A stretch of DNA of 64,000 bases from JAICLK01 sp963810525 (GTDB lineage Bacteria > Patescibacteriota > Saccharimonadia > Saccharimonadales > UBA4665), in contig CAWENB010000001.1 of the NCBI GenBank assembly GCA_963810525.1, positions 1-64,000 of the forward strand, read 5' to 3'. The translations under genes were made by a program, and so were the position numbers. Under the pieces are notes generated by a model. That model had not been told where the DNA came from, did no database searches, and saw only the letters and a list, made by a program, of their open reading frames with translations. This document shows, piece by piece, positions 1-8,185 of this stretch (position 1 is the stretch's first letter; each line of letters starts with the position of its first letter).

Positions 1-419
1 CTGAAAACCGTATACCGGCGAGCCCCTACTACCGCGTATCGGCCAAAGCTCTAATTTATGACAAAGAGGGGCGTCTGTTGGTTTTCAAGGACAAGTTGGG
101 TGAGTGGGAAATTCCCGGCGGTGGGTGGGAGCATGATGAAAGTTTCGAAGCATGTGTGCGGCGAGAGCTGCAGGAGGAGGTTGGGGCTACGGTCAATTCG
201 GTGGGCAATGTGATCTTCTTTTACCGCAACCCTTCGAGGACAAAGGGGGTTAAACTCAATCTGGTCGCCATTGTTTCGCTAAATCCGGGCAAGCTCAAAC
301 CAGCCGGTGATAACTTGGTGGAAGCATGCTATGTCACACAAGAAGAGCTGTTCAAGTTGCCGTTCCAAGTTAGTGAACGGAATATTAAACAATACATAGA
401 TAAAATCTGGCCGAATTGA
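1..419 (+). CDS. NUDIX hydrolase, 5' end outside window
   Basis: The reading frame is open from base 3 (ENRIPASPYYRV...) through a TGA stop at 417-419, so the gene begins before the window. A complete NUDIX box is visible: GGGWEHDESFEA followed by CVRRELQEEVGA, matching G-x5-E-x7-RE-x2-EE-x-G. The family hydrolyses nucleoside diphosphates linked to another moiety, with the box glutamates binding Mg2+. The substrate cannot be told from sequence. The fragment has about 138 codons, so little of the protein is missing. Confidence 0.85.
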   Translation, partial: ENRIPASPYYRVSAKALIYDKEGRLLVFKDKLGEWEIPGGGWEHDESFEACVRRELQEEVGATVNSVGNVIFFYRNPSRTKGVKLNLVAIVSLNPGKLKPAGDNLVEACYVTQEELFKLPFQVSERNIKQYIDKIWPN

Positions 420-571
420 AAAAACACACCTTTCACTGTAAAATAACAACGTCCTTTAAAGACTCTTATCCCTGCGTACTCGATTAAGGGAAAAGAGCAT
501 GGTCGATTCTGTCGATGGGCAGAATACGGATTTAGTTCGTAAGTTTTGATGAGCGTATGTCTCATCTTCGC

Positions 572-647
572 GGCGCTTTAGCTCAGTTGGTAGAGCAGAG
601 GCCTGAAGAGCCTTGTGTCCCCAGTTCGAGTCTGGGAGGCGCCACCA
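572..647 (+). tRNA. tRNA-Phe (GAA)
   Basis: A full cloverleaf is visible: acceptor GGCGCTT pairs with AGGCGCC, the anticodon stem GAGGC/GCCTT encloses loop CTGAAGA (anticodon GAA), the T arm carries GTTCGAG, and CCA is encoded. Length is 76 nt. Confidence 0.95.
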
Positions 648-669
648 TTCCGAATTAACGGATACGGAA

Positions 670-702
670 AGTACCAGGATTGATTTACCGGTGCTTTTTT
701 AT
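670..702 (+). terminator. Probable terminator of tRNA-Phe
   Basis: An imperfect stem AGTACC/GGTGCT is followed directly by six T residues. It lies 23 nt after the tRNA. The loop is long, so the call is tentative. Confidence 0.45.
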
Positions 703-827
703 GCTCACACTGTTAATCTAAATTCGAGCCTAGAAGGCTCTAAAGTCATCTCTTTAGCGGTAGTAATTAATTATTAGGGATATTTTTAGCTTCTAACGTA
801 CAATTGTTGGGATAATATTTCTTCGCC

Positions 828-1667
828 CTATCTGTTCCTAGAAGTTGCGATTGCCTTGAGAGAAATGCCGTAACCATCACTCGGATCGAACCCAAGAGTT
901 CCAGATCCAATAATGACTGCGTCTCCTGACTTGGTCACGCGTTGTATTTCTGTAAGACTGGCGGCTATATAGTCTCGAGTAATCGGGTCATTCGCATCCA
1001 CCCACTCAAGTCCGGCAATGTTGAATGTCACCCCATTCTGAACGGGAAGTCGTGCGAGAAATTGCAGTATATCGAAATGCTCGTAGGAAATATGAACGCC
1101 TGTTTCCTGAAGTAGTGGTGTATCAGCCGCCGAATACGTATTCGGCAAATTTTTATCTACTCCAACGAATTCCCTTGCTCCTAACGCACTAGCGACAATA
1201 GAAGGGATTGGTGAAAGTGCCGGGTCTCCACATGCTAAATCGATAAACTTTCTATCGGTGACGGCAATTTTAAGCGTTTGCCCAAACTCCGTAAGTTGCC
1301 TCGAGCCAAATTGCTCAAGAAGCGCCTCTTTTAGTCGGATGTTTCGCAGGCCATACTTGTCGGTATCAAATATTGGTCCCGTACTAATTGCACTAGCCAG
1401 TTTGTCTGAGAAAGTTCGGTGCTGCGCCGACATGAATCGTGCATGATCGATGAGCTCATTATATGATTGGGGTATCTCCGGTGCCGATCGGTATTCAACA
1501 TTAATCGTCATAGGGATTATTACATGTTTTATGCTTAGCCGGAGAAGTTTCGGTTTTAGCTGGGCACGGGAGCGTAGCAAATCACCGGTTTGGTGAAGTA
1601 ACGTTTCGGTAACATTTATTATGTAGCTGCTACGATTTGCAGTTCTGTATAGCATAAGTCCGTCCAT
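828..1667 (-). CDS. SAM-dependent methyltransferase-like protein
   Basis: 279 codons from the first ATG. The central part has a Rossmann methyltransferase motif I (FIDLACGDPALS), then after the next helix the acidic end of strand 2 (EFVGVDKN), as in class I SAM-dependent methyltransferases. No substrate domain is recognised. It is the last gene of a four-gene minus-strand group. The first ATG lies inside the end of the upstream gene (49 bp overlap); internal starts at 1655 or 1511 are possible. Methyltransferase fold is moderately likely; the specific function is unknown. Confidence 0.55.
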   Translation of the reverse strand: MDGLMLYRTANRSSYIINVTETLLHQTGDLLRSRAQLKPKLLRLSIKHVIIPMTINVEYRSAPEIPQSYNELIDHARFMSAQHRTFSDKLASAISTGPIFDTDKYGLRNIRLKEALLEQFGSRQLTEFGQTLKIAVTDRKFIDLACGDPALSPIPSIVASALGAREFVGVDKNLPNTYSAADTPLLQETGVHISYEHFDILQFLARLPVQNGVTFNIAGLEWVDANDPITRDYIAASLTEIQRVTKSGDAVIIGSGTLGFDPSDGYGISLKAIATSRNR

Positions 1668-2668
1668 ACGCCCCGCGCGTCTTTAGCACGGACAGCAATG
1701 GGGTATGTTCCCTTGGGCACGCGGGCGACAAACGTCGCCGCTACCATATTGCCCTGAACCGCCATCGGGAAGCCGCTCCCTGGACCCGGATCAATCGACC
1801 CGATGTATTCCGCCTGCTCTATCGGCCACACGCCATAGAGAACATGCGCTTCGAGCAGTGTCGTATTCCCTTCTAGAACAGGGTTCTGAGACCACTTCAG
1901 ATTGCCCAGTATCGACTTTGTGGACGTGTTGTTCGTGGATGTTGCTTCCTTATCGAGATGCTGAGTAGAGATTGGCGATTGAGCCACCTGAGTAGCATTC
2001 TGCGGCGTGCCTGGTTCTAGCTCGTTGTGTTCAGCGCTACCGGTCAAAACAGGTTCTGTAGTTTTGAGCGGTGTGGTAATCACAGTTTCTTCATGTACCC
2101 GCTGTGGCGTGAGTACGAGTGCTGCTATTAGCAGACTCTCGATCGTGATATACACAGGAAAACCGTAATTTGCCAAGTTCCAGTGCTCAATAGTCAGTAT
2201 TGTGATGATGCCGGCACCCAAGCTTGCAAGATAGTCCCAAGGACTCTCCGTTGTCGGATGTTTGTACGATTTAACTATTGTAGGTATCGACGAGAAGATC
2301 GAGGCGAGCAGGCTAAAGACGAGTGCTACGTTACCTTGACCAGTAGCCAACCACAACGCTAGCGCCAGTACCGAGACGCCTCCGCATATCCAATCAAGCG
2401 TGCTGATCTTCCAATACGCCTGCTTGTTCACAAGAGACCCTGCCACCACAAATAATGGCCCTACAGCCTCAGAAAGTGTCAGTAACGTTACTCGAAGCGG
2501 TACGTGTTGCACTAGTTCGGCCGCGAACGAAATCGATGGCGTGATGGTCCAAAGCAGCCACGAAACACGATTCGGCCGTGCCTTGCCACGGAAGGTTGCC
2601 CATGCGTAACTTAACGCCCCAATGAGCGCGAGTGCTGCTGCAAGAATGTCAAAGTTCGGATTTAGCAT
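1619..2668 (-). CDS. Multi-pass membrane protein with soluble C-terminal domain
   Basis: 349 aa. Residues about 1-190 contain roughly seven hydrophobic segments with short polar loops. A low-complexity Thr/Ser/Asn/Glu-rich linker follows (about 195-255), then a C-terminal domain rich in Gly, Val and Thr that looks like a beta-sandwich (GVWPIEQAEYIGSIDPGPG and PKGTYPIAVRAKDARG). I do not recognise the family. It sits between an NCS1 permease and a methyltransferase-like gene in one apparent operon. An upstream GGAAG 9 nt before the ATG may be the ribosome binding site. Confidence 0.7.
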   Translation of the reverse strand: MLNPNFDILAAALALIGALSYAWATFRGKARPNRVSWLLWTITPSISFAAELVQHVPLRVTLLTLSEAVGPLFVVAGSLVNKQAYWKISTLDWICGGVSVLALALWLATGQGNVALVFSLLASIFSSIPTIVKSYKHPTTESPWDYLASLGAGIITILTIEHWNLANYGFPVYITIESLLIAALVLTPQRVHEETVITTPLKTTEPVLTGSAEHNELEPGTPQNATQVAQSPISTQHLDKEATSTNNTSTKSILGNLKWSQNPVLEGNTTLLEAHVLYGVWPIEQAEYIGSIDPGPGSGFPMAVQGNMVAATFVARVPKGTYPIAVRAKDARGVWTDLCYTELQIVAAT

Positions 2669-2720
2669 GGCGGTCTACTTCCAGGCCCCGGATCCGGATG
2701 GGTCCGCCCATCCGGATCAA

Positions 2721-4139
2721 TTATGCCCTCTTGAATGGCCGGTATCGCAGCAGGCCAAGATATACAACAGCTGCGACCATAAAACCGACATAGAAGGCTA
2801 GATCAGCGCCTTGCATTTTGTGCGAGAAATAGCCGACCACTAGGGAGGTATCCATGAAGGGGATCATAATCGCGAAGGCTACTACGAAGGCAACCAAGGC
2901 ACGCCATCCAGTCCTGAGGTTTCTCAATGTCATTGCCGATTGGAGGTACTTTGGCGTGTAAAGTTTCTTGTGGTGGTACCAGTCGATCATCACGATAGCG
3001 CAGAATGGAGCGAGCCAGTAACTAGCAAACAGCAGAATATTGGTAAATTTTCCAGACAAGTTACCATCATTCATCCAGACAACGGCAGCAAGCGCTATCA
3101 CCATGACGATAGCTGAGAGGTAGGGCCGTTTGATGCGAACTCCCACTGTCTGAATCGCAAGTGATGCAGAATAGTCGTTTAGCGAGCTGGAGATGATTTC
3201 AGCCATTAATATAGCTGACAGGGCAATCGTGCCCATGAAGCCGCCCCCGACGAGCGTTTGTACGCCCCCAGCGGTTTGATCGCTGAGCACGCTTGCGGCT
3301 GCCAAACCAAGGATGAGCACAATCAAATACGAAGAAACGAGACCGCTAAAACTGAAGAGGAAAACACTTGCTTTCGAGGTTGTCGCTTTTAAGTACCTAC
3401 TGTAATCCGAGGCATACGATGCCCAAGACAGAGTCGAGCTAAGAGCCACGGTTGTCATCAGCACGAATGCTCCGGCCAGAGCTGTTCCGTGAACCGTATT
3501 GTGTGGCAGTACGACTTTATGTTGAAACACACGGTAAAAGAGTACGGCAAACAGAATGCTCATTACGACTGAACCCCATTTCTGGGCCTGCTGTACGTAT
3601 TCGTATCCGAATATACTGATGACAGCTTCGCAAACTAGCACTATGATCGCGCCCACCCAGAAGGGTACATGGAAAAGGAGATGAGCAGCTTGCCCTCCGA
3701 AAAAGGCACCGAGCGCGAGCCAGCCGATTGCCGACAACCATTGCACTAAACCCGGCAATACGACCGACTTTCCAAACGGCATTCGGGCCAGCGGCAGCTG
3801 GCCAGTACCAGTCTGGGGACCCCAAGCACACATAATAGCCACTGGCAGGGCTCCAATAATGGAGCCAACTATAATCGAGATTAGTCCGAGTTTAAAGCCA
3901 AGTCCAAAGGTCACGGCCAGCGTACCGATAAATACCCCGGATAGCTCTAGGTTCGGAGTAAACCAGAGTGTAAACATGCGCCAGGTTGAACCGTAGCGTT
4001 TGTTCGCTGGTATTGGGGCCATACCCTGGGTTTCTATAGTTCTATCCCCGACACGTGACGGCTTGTTCCCCTCGTAAACACTATGGAGCTTCGCCCCCGG
4101 TTTTCCTTTGTGGTTGTGATGTTTAACTACTTGAGCCAT
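2721..4139 (-). CDS. NCS1-family nucleobase/cation symporter
   Basis: 472 aa with about 12 predicted transmembrane segments. The N-terminal region (GSTWRMFTLWFTPNLELSG, then GLGFKLGLISIIVGSIIGALP) and the segment GPQTGTGQLPLARMPFGK are typical of the NCS1 (purine-cytosine permease) family. These are secondary transporters of purines, pyrimidines, hydantoins or thiamine precursors. The gene starts 4 bp after the TenA-like gene stops, so the two are probably co-translated. Pairing with TenA points to a CytX-like permease for the thiamine pyrimidine moiety; this is inference from context. Confidence 0.85.
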   Translation of the reverse strand: MAQVVKHHNHKGKPGAKLHSVYEGNKPSRVGDRTIETQGMAPIPANKRYGSTWRMFTLWFTPNLELSGVFIGTLAVTFGLGFKLGLISIIVGSIIGALPVAIMCAWGPQTGTGQLPLARMPFGKSVVLPGLVQWLSAIGWLALGAFFGGQAAHLLFHVPFWVGAIIVLVCEAVISIFGYEYVQQAQKWGSVVMSILFAVLFYRVFQHKVVLPHNTVHGTALAGAFVLMTTVALSSTLSWASYASDYSRYLKATTSKASVFLFSFSGLVSSYLIVLILGLAAASVLSDQTAGGVQTLVGGGFMGTIALSAILMAEIISSSLNDYSASLAIQTVGVRIKRPYLSAIVMVIALAAVVWMNDGNLSGKFTNILLFASYWLAPFCAIVMIDWYHHKKLYTPKYLQSAMTLRNLRTGWRALVAFVVAFAIMIPFMDTSLVVGYFSHKMQGADLAFYVGFMVAAVVYLGLLRYRPFKRA

Positions 4140-4143
4140 TACG

Positions 4144-4854
4144 TTAAGCCCCCTCAGCGTTCGCTACGTTTGTTGACGGCCAGCCTTGCTGTTTCCAGCT
4201 CATTTCCCAGAAAGCCAATTCAAATTGCGCCACCCCATGGAACGCTTTGCTCATACGTACACGCACTTCTTCCGTCGGTGCCGATCCGACAAGATCATCG
4301 ACACACTGGCCAAGCCCCTCTACCGTCTCCCGGAAAAGGTCTTGTGTCCAGTTATCGACCCAGTCGTGCCATTTTGATCCAGGGGGCACTGACGGTAGTA
4401 CAGTTGTCCACGTATCAAGATACGCCTTTTCTACTGCGTAGACCGCCGCAAGACCTTCGACCATACCATTGTATGCGCAGGTGTTAACGAATGACCCATA
4501 ACCGAGACATATCGGCCACGGTTCTTCTACGAGTGGCGCGTCTAAGGACTTCAGCGTCTCGGAAAGCCCACGAGGTTCTCGAATAGTGTCATCTTCTAGT
4601 TTAGCAAGCAGCGGATCTAACTTTTTATCAAAATCCGTAGCGAGTTCTTCGGCCGGCATGAGTGATCGTAAAATTAGTAGTGCACTCCGTTCTTGCAGGC
4701 AAAATAATCGGCATTGTTGCGCCCAGGAAATGAGTTTTTCCTCCGGCAACGTTCCTTGGGCGAGCGCCGTCACCCAAGGATGCACAGCCATTGCATTCCA
4801 TAATTCTCGATTTGATTCCACGAGCGAATCAGCGAAACTCATGTCCGCATCCAT
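4144..4854 (-). CDS. TenA/THI-4 family protein (thiaminase II-like)
   Basis: 236 aa, the usual length for TenA. The sequence is all-helical, starting FADSLVESNRELWNAM with a pattern (HPWVTALAQGTLPEEKLISW) characteristic of the TenA/PqqC superfamily. Later it has YAVEKAYLDTW and a C-terminal FELAFWEMSW. TenA enzymes hydrolyse aminopyrimidine or thiamine breakdown products for salvage. The start is fixed by an excellent ribosome binding site, AAAGGAG, 8 nt before the ATG. First gene of the operon. I have not aligned the catalytic cysteine, so activity is not proven. Confidence 0.8.
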   Translation of the reverse strand: MDADMSFADSLVESNRELWNAMAVHPWVTALAQGTLPEEKLISWAQQCRLFCLQERSALLILRSLMPAEELATDFDKKLDPLLAKLEDDTIREPRGLSETLKSLDAPLVEEPWPICLGYGSFVNTCAYNGMVEGLAAVYAVEKAYLDTWTTVLPSVPPGSKWHDWVDNWTQDLFRETVEGLGQCVDDLVGSAPTEEVRVRMSKAFHGVAQFELAFWEMSWKQQGWPSTNVANAEGA

Positions 4855-4897
4855 GCTTATCTCCTTTCTGGCAATTTATTTTCATTATGCTTACGAT

Positions 4898-4905
4898 TAA
4901 ATTAT
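4898..4905 (-). promoter_or_regulatory. -10 promoter element of the tenA operon
   Basis: The minus strand reads GTGTATAATTT, a perfect TATAAT, about 45 nt upstream of the TenA start. The leader is too short for a TPP riboswitch, so regulation by thiamine through a riboswitch is not supported. Confidence 0.6.
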
Positions 4906-5050
4906 ACACATCTAAAAACCAATGGGGCATCTTTTATCATTAAGACGCGGCGCAAGGCAGGAGACGCCATTGTATTTCCGTGAGTCTTTGGCCACCGTCG
5001 CAGGCCACGAATGAATGATTATTTTGTATCTTAAACAGCTTTCGTTGAAC

Positions 5051-6016
5051 TTAGAAATGATGCGGCAAGCTGTTAAGCCAGGCGGCATCGACCACGTCAA
5101 TATCAACGCCGTCGCCGGCATTATTGATACCGCCGATTTCCGCGTTGCACTGTACCTGCTCGATCTTCGGTGCCGAACCGGACCAGCCGCCATACGGATT
5201 CGGCATGCTGCCAATGGTGGGGAAGCCGGCCGGATACGGCGCCGGAAAACTAACGCTCCAGTCGGGGACTTCGCCATCTTGGAGTGGGTACGTACTATAT
5301 GCCGTGGTGTTGTTCATCATCGATTGCCAGGCGCTCTGGTAGCTATAAATGACCGGCGTTTGGCCGAGCGCGGTCACGCCGTCTATGAGTGGCTGTGTAA
5401 GTTTGACGCTTGGTCCGGTTTCGATGTCGAGTACGGCGAAGCTCAAATGCGCCTGCAGTGTGCTGTTGAGTCCCGAGATAGCATCTACCAGGCAGTTCGG
5501 GTTGCGCGTGTAAATGGCGTAGTCGATGCCGACATTATAGGCATCCTGGATTTGCGCGGTAGCTGCGGAGTCTATCGTGCAGGTATTAACCGGATTCGAG
5601 CAATTGCCATCTGAGCATTCCGAGCCCCAGCTGATCGGATCGGTGATGAATACCTGGAAACCGTCATTCTTGATTGCCGTCCACTGCGCGGTTGTATATT
5701 TATTGCCGATTCCTGCCGATACGCCGGCTTCGTCAAAGCCTTTGACTGCCCCCGTTATGGTTGTTATGGTTGGGCCGCCGAAACGTACGGCTCTCCCGTC
5801 TGAAGCCGAGCTGTCGGTGATCTCCAAGGCATTGCTGCTGATGGTTCCGTTTTCGGCTTCGCTGCTCGTGGCGTATGGTGCAGCGTGTCCTGCCTGCAGC
5901 GAATAAATACCGATAGTTGCTATGGCGCCGACAATAAATATACTGCTGATATTAGCCTTGACTACGGGCAATGGTCGTACGTAACGTCGGAATCGGTGAA
6001 GTGCGTGACGTGTCAT
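5051..6016 (-). CDS. Secreted/anchored glycosidase-like protein (GH25/DUF1906-like) with CBM-like segment
   Basis: 321 aa. N-terminal signal or anchor (about residues 20-45, SSIFIVGAIATIGIYSLQAG). Next comes a short SEAENGTISS...GRAVRFGG segment resembling the start and end of CBM6/35 carbohydrate-binding modules. A catalytic-like domain follows from about residue 90 (GFDEAGVSAGIGNKY, QVFITDPISWG, AVLDIETG, GQTPVIYSYQSAW). The barrel-like pattern with acidic residues at strand ends recalls GH25 and Rv2525c-type DUF1906 domains, which act on peptidoglycan-like substrates. A role at the surface of the cell or its host is inference. It is divergent from the hydrolase gene at 6199. Confidence 0.6.
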   Translation of the reverse strand: MTRHALHRFRRYVRPLPVVKANISSIFIVGAIATIGIYSLQAGHAAPYATSSEAENGTISSNALEITDSSASDGRAVRFGGPTITTITGAVKGFDEAGVSAGIGNKYTTAQWTAIKNDGFQVFITDPISWGSECSDGNCSNPVNTCTIDSAATAQIQDAYNVGIDYAIYTRNPNCLVDAISGLNSTLQAHLSFAVLDIETGPSVKLTQPLIDGVTALGQTPVIYSYQSAWQSMMNNTTAYSTYPLQDGEVPDWSVSFPAPYPAGFPTIGSMPNPYGGWSGSAPKIEQVQCNAEIGGINNAGDGVDIDVVDAAWLNSLPHHF

Positions 6017-6198
6017 ATGCTACTTGCTGCACCAACGATAGCACACTGAATCTGCGGAGCGGAAGTGAATATTACATAAATGGATGTTGGCTAAAAAAGG
6101 ACCTTTCAGGCCTATCACTTAGATTTTCGAATTTGAATTGCCTTAATCGATCGCGTAAAATCAGTGAGTCAGTAAATCGAACGACCTCATTTACATAT

Positions 6199-6927
6199 AT
6201 GGCACGCGAAAGTTCAATCATACCCCAACACGACAGTGCCGGCGTCTACGAAGTAGAAATATTTGACTGTCTGAATCCGAAGCGTGTTATTGTCTGTTTG
6301 CACGGACGTGGCGTTCGTCGCTGGGACGGCGAGCAATTTTTCTATGCGGTGGCAGAGCATTATGACGATTCCACGGTGCTACTGGTCGACCAGTTCCAGT
6401 ATTACGATGATGTCGTGCAACTCAATCCGTTACCAATTCTGGTTGAGCGGATCAACGGACTTATCAAAGAAGCGATGCGGCTCCACCCGGGCGTGCCGAT
6501 TGTCGCCATCGCCCACTCGATGGGCTGCGGTGTCGCAACTTTCATCGATACGGCGGTTTTACATGCGATGGTGCTGGTTACGCCTGCCGCCGGCAATCCG
6601 CTGAAAGGTTATCTGGAGGAATACGGCAACGACATCATGAACGGCAAAGTCGTCCGCAACCGGGAAGGAACCAAGGTTAATTTTACCGCCGGATTTGTGG
6701 GTTCAATGAAAGACATCGACTGGAAACGTGAGTACGAAAAGTTGGTAGAAAAGTTCGCGCCCACTTATGTGTTTGAAGCTGGAGATGACGAGATTATCGG
6801 CGAAGCGCGCTTTTCTTTACGAGACGTACCATTCACTAAATATTTCATTCTCGACAGGGCAAAGCACAATCTCGCTGGAATATCGCTAGAAGATTTTTTC
6901 GCTAAGCTCGAACCGTTGATAAACTAA
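6199..6927 (+). CDS. Alpha/beta hydrolase
   Basis: 242 aa from ATG 6199. The frame is open further upstream, but that part overlaps the start of the opposite gene and does not look coding. Hallmarks: IVCLHGRGVRRWDG (oxyanion region), the nucleophile elbow AHSMGCG with Ser at about residue 112, an acidic residue in FEAGDDEIIG, and a late His in DRAKHNL. These give a plausible Ser-Asp-His triad. The substrate is unknown; the sequence resembles cytosolic serine hydrolases rather than secreted lipases because no signal peptide is present. Confidence 0.75.
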   Translation: MARESSIIPQHDSAGVYEVEIFDCLNPKRVIVCLHGRGVRRWDGEQFFYAVAEHYDDSTVLLVDQFQYYDDVVQLNPLPILVERINGLIKEAMRLHPGVPIVAIAHSMGCGVATFIDTAVLHAMVLVTPAAGNPLKGYLEEYGNDIMNGKVVRNREGTKVNFTAGFVGSMKDIDWKREYEKLVEKFAPTYVFEAGDDEIIGEARFSLRDVPFTKYFILDRAKHNLAGISLEDFFAKLEPLIN

Positions 6928-7036
6928 TTTCGGGTTTCTAGGCCAAGAAGGCGGTGCGCCTGGTTCCCATGGCGGTGCGGTCGGGCAGGATCCAGGTGCA
7001 ACGGGTTACAATAACTCACATGCCGACTGCCAATAA
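6926..7036 (+). pseudogene. Possible 3' remnant of a glycine-rich protein gene
   Basis: In the frame ending TAA 7034-7036 the translation is FLGQEGGAPGSHGGAV then GQDPGATGYNNSHADCQ. Its composition is protein-like and Gly/Ala-rich, but it has no start and no upstream coding, as it follows directly on the hydrolase gene. It may be the tail of a deleted gene at the edge of the variable region. Confidence 0.3.
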
Positions 7037-7059
7037 TAAGAAACGCTTGCTTACTATTT

Positions 7060-7099
7060 AAAGTGCGCGTGTTTAAAGCTTGCGCACTTTGTTTTTTAT
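7060..7099 (+). terminator. Intrinsic terminator
   Basis: Perfect stem AAAGTGCGC/GCGCACTTT with a loop of about 13 nt followed by GTTTTTTATT. It lies 133 nt after the hydrolase and 24 nt after the remnant tail, so it may belong to the lost gene. Confidence 0.8.
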
Positions 7100-7250
7100 T
7101 GATGTTTTGTTACAATTTTTCAGTACCTGAAAAGTGTTAATATTTTGCGATTTTCGCGTGAGTCGCCAGGGAAAAGAACAGTCCGACAAAATGTATTCCA
7201 TTTTTTGCCGGCGCAATGAGTAAAACCGACAGGTTTATCTTATTACACAA

Positions 7251-7327
7251 GCGGGTGTAGCTCAGTTGTTTAGAGCGCATCCTTGCCAAGGATGAGGCCA
7301 CGGGTTAGAGTCCCGTCACCCGCACCA
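7251..7327 (+). tRNA. tRNA-Gly (GCC)
   Basis: Acceptor GCGGGTG pairs with CACCCGC; anticodon stem CATCC/GGATG with loop TTGCCAA (anticodon GCC); T stem ACGGG/CCCGT; encoded CCA at 7325-7327. It sits at the left edge of the cassette region. I saw no second copy of its 3' end at the right edge. Confidence 0.95.
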
Positions 7328-7368
7328 AATGCGACCTTTCCGTTCTTCATGTAGACTTACAGAGTAAT

Positions 7369-7408
7369 AATAGGCTAATTAGGTGTTCGACTAATTGGCC
7401 TATTTTCG
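7369..7408 (+). terminator. Terminator after tRNA-Gly
   Basis: Long stem AATAGGCTAATTAG/CTAATTGGCCTATT with loop GTGTTCGA, then TTTTC. The loop contains AGGTGTTCGA, the same letters as the start of the cassette repeat at 8100, but nothing else of the repeat is present. Confidence 0.75.
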
Positions 7409-7470
7409 TGTTTGCGGACGCATTTCGAACACTAACTGCCGTTTAATTTTATGCTTGACCATACTAGAAG

Positions 7471-7490
7471 TGTATAATACAGTATATACA
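7471..7490 (+). promoter_or_regulatory. brnT promoter -10 and candidate autoregulatory operator
   Basis: TATAAT at 7473-7478 lies inside a perfect inverted repeat TGTATA...TATACA (8 nt apart) that reaches the brnT start codon. TA antitoxins usually repress their own promoter at such palindromes; that this is the BrnA-like operator is inference. Confidence 0.5.
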
Positions 7491-7789
7491 TGGCTACTAA
7501 TTCTATCGTGTTGCTATTTGAATGGGATGCCGGTAATAGTGGCAAGAATAAACGCAGCCATAAGGTTGAAGATTGGGAGTGCGAGGAAGTATTTTTTGAT
7601 CCGCAAAAGGTCATTTTGAAAGACAAACTCCATTCCGGTGCAGAGGAACGATTTATTTTACTAGCGAAAACGAGGCAAAATCGATTACTGTATCTGGTGT
7701 TTACCGTGAGGGCTGAAAAAGTAAGAGTGATATCTGCACGAGATGTCACAAAGAGAAAGGAGATTGAACTCTATGAAAAAGCAGCTTAA
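7490..7789 (+). CDS. brnT: BrnT-family toxin (DUF497)
   Basis: 99 aa, the usual BrnT size. The family pattern is clear: FEWDAGNSGKNKRSHKV near the N-terminus, ECEEVFFDP, and a C-terminal YLVFTVRAEKVRVISAR then TKRKEIELYE. BrnT toxins have an RNase fold related to RelE and inhibit translation. The adjacent downstream gene overlaps by 17 bp and is CopG/BrnA-like, as in classical brnTA operons. First cassette of the array, next to tRNA-Gly. Confidence 0.85.
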   Translation: MATNSIVLLFEWDAGNSGKNKRSHKVEDWECEEVFFDPQKVILKDKLHSGAEERFILLAKTRQNRLLYLVFTVRAEKVRVISARDVTKRKEIELYEKAA

Positions 7790-8039
7790 AGTTCCTAAAT
7801 TTAAAAACGAAGACGAAGAGCGTGAGTTCTGGAGTAAGGTCGATCTTAGCGAACATTTTGAGTCCAGCGACTTTGAACGTGCTAGTTTCCCTAACTTAAA
7901 GCCCACCACAAGGCCGGTGTCTATTAGGATCTCTCTGTCGGACCTAAACCGGGTAAAGGAACGAGCCAATGAAACCAACGTGCCTTATCAGTCGCTCATC
8001 AAAGAGTATATCCATAAGGGCGTGGGTACTGCTCGGTAG
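7773..8039 (+). CDS. CopG/BrnA-type antitoxin
   Basis: 88 aa from ATG 7773, preceded by AAAGGAG 9 nt upstream; an upstream in-frame start exists but has no such site. The N-terminal part (PKFKNEDEEREFW) is typical of BrnT-linked and CopG-type antitoxins. The C-terminal part (VSIRISLSDLNRVKERAN then VPYQSLIKEYIHKGV) is a ribbon-helix-helix DNA-binding domain. It should bind and neutralise BrnT and repress the operon through the 7471-7490 palindrome. Confidence 0.8.
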   Translation: MKKQLKVPKFKNEDEEREFWSKVDLSEHFESSDFERASFPNLKPTTRPVSIRISLSDLNRVKERANETNVPYQSLIKEYIHKGVGTAR

Positions 8040-8090
8040 GATATCGCTCCTGCGACTTACGCATTGATTGAGCGCCTTTGGCTATCTAGC

Positions 8091-8133
8091 CATCCCAAAA
8101 GGTGTTCGAGTGAAAGTGCATCAAGTGCACCAG
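8091..8133 (+). repeat. Cassette repeat copy 1
   Basis: Starts CATCCCAAAAGGTGTTCG; hairpin GTGCA-TCAAG-TGCAC is a compensated version of the common GTGCG...CGCAC stem, and a further CGAAC pairs with GTTCG. It lies 51 nt after the antitoxin stop. Tail type A (ATAAGC). Confidence 0.9.
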
Positions 8134-8140
8134 ACGAACC

Positions 8141-8169
8141 ATAAGCACTATAGGCCAGTGCTTATTTTT
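8141..8169 (+). terminator. Terminator in tail of repeat copy 1
   Basis: ATAAGCACT/AGTGCTTAT stem with loop ATAGGCC, then TTTTT, immediately before the promoter of the next cassette. Confidence 0.8.
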
Positions 8170-8172
8170 ATG

Positions 8173-8178
8173 TATAAT
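8173..8178 (+). promoter_or_regulatory. -10 element, leaderless promoter
   Basis: TATAAT ends 7 nt before the ATG at 8186. Transcription would start at or next to the start codon, leaving no room for a ribosome binding site. Confidence 0.65.
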
Positions 8179-8185
8179 AGAGTTC

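Noticed and set aside
4855..4915. TPP riboswitch before the tenA operon
   Set aside because: Only about 45 nt separate the -10 box and the start codon, and no THI-box words are visible.
5015..5614. Plus-strand open frames inside the GH25-like gene
   Set aside because: Shadow frames; the minus-strand protein has a signal anchor and coherent domains.
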